A DNA stretch of 64,000 bases from contig CANGYF010000021.1 in assembly GCA_947458265.1 (NCBI GenBank), positions 1-64,000 on the forward strand, in the 5' to 3' direction. This DNA is from Betaproteobacteria bacterium. GTDB lineage: Bacteria; Pseudomonadota; Gammaproteobacteria; Burkholderiales; CAIKXV01. Every line of letters starts with the position of its first letter. The first letter of the stretch is position 1. The notes under the pieces were generated by a model. The model was not told the DNA's origin and did not search any database. It was given only the letters and a program-made list of their open reading frames with translations. Made by a program: the position numbers and the translations under genes. Below are positions 58,713 to 64,000 of the stretch, in pieces.

Positions 58713-59375
58713 ATGGCACTGCGCATCAACGATGTGGTACCCGATTTCACCGCCCAGACCGACCAGGGACCGATCTCGTTCCACGAATGGATCGGCAGCA
58801 GCTGGGCGATCCTGTTCTCGCATCCGAAGGACTTCACGCCGGTCTGCACCACCGAGTTCGCAGCCGTCGCGCGACTGGCCGAGGCGTGGAAGACGCGCAA
58901 CGTGAAGGTCATCGGACTTTCGGTCGACGGCAGCGCCGACCATCGCCGCTGGAAGGGAGACATCGAAGCCGTCGCCGGCATGCCCGCCGCATTCCCGATC
59001 ATCGCCGACGAGGACCTGACTGTCTCCAAGGCCTTCGACATGCTGCCCGCGGAAGCGTGGCTGCCGGATGGACGTACGCCGGCGCACAGTGCCACCGTGC
59101 GCTCTGTCTTCATCATCGGCCCGGACAGGAAGCTGAAGCTGTCGATGACCTATCCGATGTCGGTGGGGCGCAACTTCGCCGAGGTCCTGCGCGCGCTCGA
59201 CGCCCTGCAGATGACGCATGACGCCCCGATCGCAACCCCGGCGAACTGGTCGGTCGGGCAGGACGTGATCGTGGCCCTGTCGCTGGACGACGAGCAGGCG
59301 CGGGTGAAGTACGGCGCGCTCGACATCAGGCTGCCCTACCTGCGCACTGCGAAGGCGCCCAATCCAGCCGCGTGA
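58713..59375 (+). CDS. 1-Cys (Prx6-type) peroxiredoxin
   Basis: MALRINDVVPDFTAQTDQGPISFHEWIGSSWAILFSHPKDFTPVCTTEFAAVARL...TYPMSVGRNFAEVLRALDALQ. Confidence 0.95.
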   Translation: MALRINDVVPDFTAQTDQGPISFHEWIGSSWAILFSHPKDFTPVCTTEFAAVARLAEAWKTRNVKVIGLSVDGSADHRRWKGDIEAVAGMPAAFPIIADEDLTVSKAFDMLPAEAWLPDGRTPAHSATVRSVFIIGPDRKLKLSMTYPMSVGRNFAEVLRALDALQMTHDAPIATPANWSVGQDVIVALSLDDEQARVKYGALDIRLPYLRTAKAPNPAA

Positions 59376-59433
59376 CCGCGCGCGGCTCGAGGGCAGTACG
59401 CAGGACGTACAGATCAGTCCGAACGGATCGATC

Positions 59434-60405
59434 TCACTCGATCGTCACGCCCGCGGCCTTGATGACCTGCGCCCAGCGCGCGATCTCGCGCTGGATGTGG
59501 GCGCCAAATGCCTCGGGCGTGCTGCCCATCGGCTCGGCGGCCTGCTGCGCCAGCGTCTCGCGCACATCCGAACGCGCGAGCATCTTCGACAGTTCCGCAT
59601 TGATCTGCAGGATCGTTTCGCGGGGCGTCTTCGCCGGGGCCAGCAATCCGTACCATGTCGTCACTTCATACTCCGGATAACCGGATTCGGCGACCGTCGG
59701 CAGCTTCGGGTAGCGTGGCAGTCGGCTCGTGCTGCCTACTGCGATCCCACGCAGGCGACCGGACTCCACGTACGGCGCGAGCGGCGGCACGCCCGTGATC
59801 GTCAGGAGCGTGTGTCCCGCCAGCATGTCCACCAGCATCGGACCAGTGCCGCGATAGGAGATCGCGACAATGTCGGTCTTCGTCAGCAGCTTGAAGTATT
59901 CGACCGCCAGGTGCGATGCGCTGCCGTTGCCGGCCGACGCGTAGTTCAGTTCACCTGGCCGGGCCCGGGCGAGCGCGACCAGTTCCTTCACCGAGCGCGC
60001 CGGCAGCGACGGGTGCACGGCGAGCATGTTCGGCACGGCAGTGAACAACCCGATCGGCGCAAAGTCCTTCACCGCGTCGTAGGGCAGCTTCGAGTACAGC
60101 GACGGGCCGAAGCCGAACGTGCCGACATGGCCGAAGATGAGCGTGTGGCCGTCGGGGGACGACTTGGCAACGTGATCGACGCCGATCGTGCCACCGGCCC
60201 CGGGCCGGTTCTCGACCACTACCTGCTGGCGCCAGGATTCGCCCAGGCCGCGTGCAATGAGGCGTGCGACGATGTCTGTGCTGCCGCCGGGTGCGAACGG
60301 TACGATGATGCGCACCGGCTTCGAAGGAAAGGCCTGCGCGTGGGCTTGCTGCAACCCGACAGGGATGCCGAATGCGAGAGCCGCTGCGCCCAGTTCACGC
60401 CACAC
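59434..60405 (-). CDS. Bug-family TTT substrate-binding protein #6
   Basis: FPSKPVRIIVPFAPGGSTDIVARLIARGLGESWRQQVVVENRPGAGGTIGVDHVAKSSPDGHTL...GTGPMLVDMLAGH; 5' end overlaps the dioxygenase gene by 11 bp. Confidence 0.95.
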   Translation of the reverse strand: MWRELGAAALAFGIPVGLQQAHAQAFPSKPVRIIVPFAPGGSTDIVARLIARGLGESWRQQVVVENRPGAGGTIGVDHVAKSSPDGHTLIFGHVGTFGFGPSLYSKLPYDAVKDFAPIGLFTAVPNMLAVHPSLPARSVKELVALARARPGELNYASAGNGSASHLAVEYFKLLTKTDIVAISYRGTGPMLVDMLAGHTLLTITGVPPLAPYVESGRLRGIAVGSTSRLPRYPKLPTVAESGYPEYEVTTWYGLLAPAKTPRETILQINAELSKMLARSDVRETLAQQAAEPMGSTPEAFGAHIQREIARWAQVIKAAGVTIE

Positions 60406-61291
60406 AGGGGACTCCTTCCTGCTCGCAGGTGTTGGCGACGTCGCTGACCGTGACGCGGCGCATCTCCCGCACCCACCGGAGGTCGTCGTACTCAGTGCCC
60501 CGGTGCATCGTGCAGCGGTTGTCCCACATCACCAGCTCATGCGGGCGCCAGCGATGGGTGTAGACGAACTGGCGCTGCGTCACGTGTGCAATCAGTTCGT
60601 CGATCAGTGCCCGTCCTTCGGCGTCCGGCATGCCGAAGATACGCCCGGCATGCGATGCAACGAACAGCGACTTGCGGCCAGACTCCGGCAGCGTGCGCAC
60701 GACCATCTGCGGCACAGGCGGCAACCGCTTCATCTCTTCTTCGTTGAACTCGTTGAAGCCGCTTCGACGGCGCGAGTGCACGATCCAGTGCTCGGCCACG
60801 AGTCCCTGAAGCCGCGACTTCATGTCCGCGGACAATGCGTCGTATGCGGCACGCTGGTCGGCGAACTCGGTATGGCCGCCGACGGGCACGATGGTGCTCG
60901 CATACAGCAGCGAACACAGGCTGGGCAGGCGCTTGAACGAACTGTCGGTATGCCACAGGCGGTTGCCCGCCTTGTACATGCGCTGGCGGCTGGTCTCGCC
61001 CCAGATGCTTCCTTCGGCAGACAGGTTCGAGATATCGGAGAATTCGCCGCTCAAGCGCGCGGGCGTGGCCTTGGGATCGAGCGTGCGTTCCTTCTCCACA
61101 GGGCCCCAGCATTCGGAGAACGCGAGGTGCTGTGCCGGCGTCAGGTCCTGGTTCGGGAAAACCAGCACGGCGTGCCGTTCGAATGCCTGCTTCACCGCGC
61201 TGAAGTCGGCCTCCGACAGCGGCTCCCTGAGGTCGATGTCGCCGACTTCTGCGACGAAGCCGGGCGTGACTGGCGATATCGTGATCGGCAT
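60395..61291 (-). CDS. TauD/TfdA-family Fe(II)/2-oxoglutarate dioxygenase
   Basis: GDIDLREPLSEADFSAVKQAFERHAVLVFPNQDLTPAQHLAFSECWG...NRLWHTDSSFKRLPSLCSLLYA (HxD)...VMWDNRCTMHRGTEYDDLRWVREMRRVTV (distal His, Arg). Confidence 0.94.
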   Translation of the reverse strand: MPITISPVTPGFVAEVGDIDLREPLSEADFSAVKQAFERHAVLVFPNQDLTPAQHLAFSECWGPVEKERTLDPKATPARLSGEFSDISNLSAEGSIWGETSRQRMYKAGNRLWHTDSSFKRLPSLCSLLYASTIVPVGGHTEFADQRAAYDALSADMKSRLQGLVAEHWIVHSRRRSGFNEFNEEEMKRLPPVPQMVVRTLPESGRKSLFVASHAGRIFGMPDAEGRALIDELIAHVTQRQFVYTHRWRPHELVMWDNRCTMHRGTEYDDLRWVREMRRVTVSDVANTCEQEGVPCVA

Positions 61292-61431
61292 GTGCTCCTC
61301 CGTTGCCTGGGCGGTCTTGTGGTGACCACCGCTCTGGCGGGCACCCTACACCCGGGGCACGGCAACCTGCAAGCTGCCTGTCACGCGCTTCGATGGCCAC
61401 ATCGGCTCGCGGCTTCGGGCAGAATTCCCGG

Positions 61432-62541
61432 ATGGCCGCAGACCCCATGAACATCCCGCCAGTCTCGATCGCCGCGGCCAAGGCCGCCCTGATCGAGCAG
61501 TTCTCCGACTCCATCCTGCGTCGGCGCGCGACCATGCTCTGGGGTACGCGCGGCGTTGGCAAGTCCTCGATCGTGCAGCAGGTTGCGCAGCACTTCGGCG
61601 TGCCGCTGGTCGACCTGCGGTTGACCACCATCGAACCTGTGGACATCCGTGGTGCGATCTACGCGGACGACGTGCAGGGCAAGACGGTCTGGTTCCCGCC
61701 GGAGTTCCTGCCCGCACCGACCGCCCCCGAGGGCATCCTGTTCCTCGACGAGCTCACGGCTGCCGACCAGCGCCTGCAGATCTCCGCGTACTCGCTGATC
61801 CTGGACCGCCGTGTCGGCCACTACAACCTGCCGGACGGATGGCTGGTGGTCGCGGCCGGCAATGCAAGCTTCCACGGCGCGGTCTCGCACGACATGGGGA
61901 CGGCGCTGGCCGACCGCATGTTCCACTTCAACGTGCAGACCTCGATCGAGGCCTTTCTGGCGCACGCCCTTGCGCAGGGCTACACGCCGGCGGTGATGGC
62001 CTACCTGAAGGTGCGGCCCGACAGGCTCGACGACACCGCGAGCCAGCTGGCCAACGACCACCTGGTCGGTGCCAGCCCGCGCGGCTGGGAAGACATCTCC
62101 AACGTGCTGCGTTCGGGTCTGTCCGAGCGGACTAAGCGGCTGTTCGTGCAGGGCCGCATCGGCGCGGCCAACGCTGCCGAGTTCTTCGGCGTGCTGCGCG
62201 AGATCGAGGCCGGCGTGGACGTGATGCGCCTGCTCGCGGCGCGTGCTGGATCAGAGACGACGGCCCTGCTGCCGCGCACGCTCGATGGTCTGTACGGGAT
62301 GCTCTATGGACTGATCGCGGCCACGGGCGACGCACCGACGCTGCTGCGGGCGATCGAGATCATCGAGCAGTGGCCCGACATGCGTGCCGATGCGCCGCTG
62401 CCGATCCGTGAAGCGCAAACGCTGGCGATGGAGCTGTTGATGCAGCGCGCGCTCGAGCACGGCCTCGAGTCAGCCCTGTTCGACAGCCCGGTGTACCAGC
62501 GCTACACCGAAGGCCGGCGTGCGGACGGCCTCGATGCCTGA
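61432..62541 (+). CDS. MoxR-type AAA ATPase
   Basis: RATMLWGTRGVGKSSIVQQVAQHFGVPLVDLRLTTIEPVDIRGAIYADD...GILFLDELTAADQRLQISAYSLILDRRVGHYNLPDGWLVVAAGN. Track ORF starts at 61303. Confidence 0.93.
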   Translation: MAADPMNIPPVSIAAAKAALIEQFSDSILRRRATMLWGTRGVGKSSIVQQVAQHFGVPLVDLRLTTIEPVDIRGAIYADDVQGKTVWFPPEFLPAPTAPEGILFLDELTAADQRLQISAYSLILDRRVGHYNLPDGWLVVAAGNASFHGAVSHDMGTALADRMFHFNVQTSIEAFLAHALAQGYTPAVMAYLKVRPDRLDDTASQLANDHLVGASPRGWEDISNVLRSGLSERTKRLFVQGRIGAANAAEFFGVLREIEAGVDVMRLLAARAGSETTALLPRTLDGLYGMLYGLIAATGDAPTLLRAIEIIEQWPDMRADAPLPIREAQTLAMELLMQRALEHGLESALFDSPVYQRYTEGRRADGLDA

Positions 62542-63818
62542 TGTGCCCGACTGACGCAGCGACGCTGTTCACGCACCGCGGAACGCGGGCGGTGCAGCGC
62601 ATGGTCGAGCATGCGCCCTCCACCGGCGGCCTTGCGCTGTGGGTACATCATCGCGACAGGCGCGCCGACGGGCAGGTGCAACTTCAGGACGAACCGCCCG
62701 CCACGACCGACGGCCATACGATCTTCTACGCCTCCGGCTTCGAGCAGCTGGCGCTGCCACGGCAGGCGGGCTGCGTGGCGCATGCAGTGCTGCACATCGC
62801 CCTTCGCCATGCGCAGCGATACCAGGCGATGCAACGGCGCACCGGGGATGCCGACCTCCAGCTGTTCAACGTCTGCGCCGATGCCATCGTCAACAGCGCG
62901 CTGGCGCACCTGGGCTGGTTGCGTCTGCCAGACACCGCGGTTCGACTGGAAGCCCTGCTGGCGACGGTGCTCGGCCTGAGGCTGGACGCCGAGGCGGCGC
63001 TGCTTGCCTGGGACGTCGAGCGGCTTTACCGAGCGGTGGATGACCGCGCGGCCGTGGCTCGTAAGCGCGAAGACGGACCGCGCTCGGCAGCCGTACGGGC
63101 GATGGTCCGCGCCGATGCGGCCGACCTGAAGCCAGGCCCGGCAACACGCGACGCGCCCGAGCACGAGGCCGAGGCTGCGCGCGAATGGTGCGAGCGCCTG
63201 CAGCGTGCCCACGCCGGCGACGGCGCATATTCGATCCTGCGCACGCTGCTGGCAGACCTGCCGCGGCTGCGCACGCCGTGGGAGCAGGCGCTGCGCGCAC
63301 AACTCGCCCACGGCCTGGCGCAGCGACCGGGCCTGTCGTGGTCGCGGCCGTCGAGGTCGTACCTCGCCAACCAGGGCCGCAGCAGCGCCGGCCGCCGTAT
63401 GCCCTGGGAGCCTGGTTCGACTGCATCGACCCATGTGCCGCGGCTGGTGGTGGTGGTGGATGTGTCCGGTTCGATCGAGGACGCACTGTGTGCCCGTTTC
63501 TCGGGCGAGATCGAAGCGATCTCGCGCAGGCTGGAAGCCGGGCTGGTGCTGATCGTCGGCGACGATCGGGTGCGGCGGGTCGAGACGTTCTGCCCCGGAG
63601 CCACCCGCCTGCGCGACATCGCGTTCCACGGCGGCGGTGGCACCGATTTCACGCCGCTGCTGGAAGAGGCTCAACGCCACCGTCCGGACCTCATTGTCGT
63701 GCTCACCGACCTCCAGGGCCCTGCGCGCTTTCGCCCGAAGTGTCCGGTGATCTGGGCGGTGCCCGAAGCGTCCGGCGATGTCGTGCCGCCCTTTGGCCGC
63801 CTCCTCCGACTGGATTGA
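62541..63818 (+). CDS. DUF2201-type putative metallopeptidase/VWA-like protein
   Basis: N-terminal AHAVLHIALRHAQRY...FNVCADAIVNSAL; C-terminal VVVVVDVSGSIEDALCARFSGEIEAISRRLEAGLVLIVGDDRVRRVETFCPG...HGGGGTDFTPLLEEAQRHRPDLIVVLTDLQG; TGATG overlap with the MoxR gene. Confidence 0.88.
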   Translation: MCPTDAATLFTHRGTRAVQRMVEHAPSTGGLALWVHHRDRRADGQVQLQDEPPATTDGHTIFYASGFEQLALPRQAGCVAHAVLHIALRHAQRYQAMQRRTGDADLQLFNVCADAIVNSALAHLGWLRLPDTAVRLEALLATVLGLRLDAEAALLAWDVERLYRAVDDRAAVARKREDGPRSAAVRAMVRADAADLKPGPATRDAPEHEAEAAREWCERLQRAHAGDGAYSILRTLLADLPRLRTPWEQALRAQLAHGLAQRPGLSWSRPSRSYLANQGRSSAGRRMPWEPGSTASTHVPRLVVVVDVSGSIEDALCARFSGEIEAISRRLEAGLVLIVGDDRVRRVETFCPGATRLRDIAFHGGGGTDFTPLLEEAQRHRPDLIVVLTDLQGPARFRPKCPVIWAVPEASGDVVPPFGRLLRLD

Positions 63819-63846
63819 CGCGCTCCATGCACGATTGCCTGCACCG

Positions 63847-64000
63847 ATGACGACGCCCGCCCTCACCCACCACGACATCGTCCGCCTGGTAGAACCGTTC
63901 GCTCGAACAGGCCGCCCGGTCGATCTCGCCGCCAGCGATCGCGCCGCGCGCCGCATCGTGTTCAGGCCTCGCGACGTGGCGCCGGATCCTCAGGGTGGGT
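63847..64000 (+). CDS. N-terminus of a hypothetical protein truncated by window edge, third gene of MoxR-VWA cluster
   Basis: Open frame MTTPALTHHDIVRLVEPFARTGRPVDLAASDRAARRIVFRPRDVAPDPQGG with no stop before the window end. Confidence 0.55.
   Translation, partial: MTTPALTHHDIVRLVEPFARTGRPVDLAASDRAARRIVFRPRDVAPDPQGG

Overview
This 64 kb window is high-GC bacterial chromosome. Gene style suggests a beta-proteobacterium (Burkholderiales-like), which is an inference. It is densely coding and shows no phage, IS element or CRISPR array. Left end (1-16.7 kb): partial uvrB, an aromatic aminotransferase, a sulfite-oxidase-like enzyme, tRNA-Asn, a hybrid histidine kinase coupled to a REC-GGDEF diguanylate cyclase, a FIST sensor plus multidomain hybrid kinase pair (NosP/NahK-like by architecture), ygfZ and an NRDE protein. 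From about 17 to 61 kb it is a patchwork of catabolic clusters with six Bug/TTT-type solute receptors but no TctA/TctB and no recognisable DNA-binding transcription regulator. The main clusters are: (i) a complete beta-oxidation-like operon of SDR, MaoC, two ACADs, AMP-ligase, two ECHs, NDP-forming ligase, DUF35 and a thiolase-like protein that lacks the usual nucleophilic Cys; (ii) amidase, Gfo/Idh/MocA, M14 deacylase and both aconitase-X subunits; (iii) an HpcH aldolase, Bug and Asp/Glu-racemase cluster; (iv) a PhnCDE-type ABC transporter next to a ModA-like protein with no signal peptide. The right end carries a MoxR AAA ATPase, a DUF2201/VWA protein with a degenerate HAVLH zinc motif, and a truncated third ORF. 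Calls come from reading translated ORFs and motifs; no database search was run. Many long ORFs in the supplied track are antisense artefacts of high GC3.
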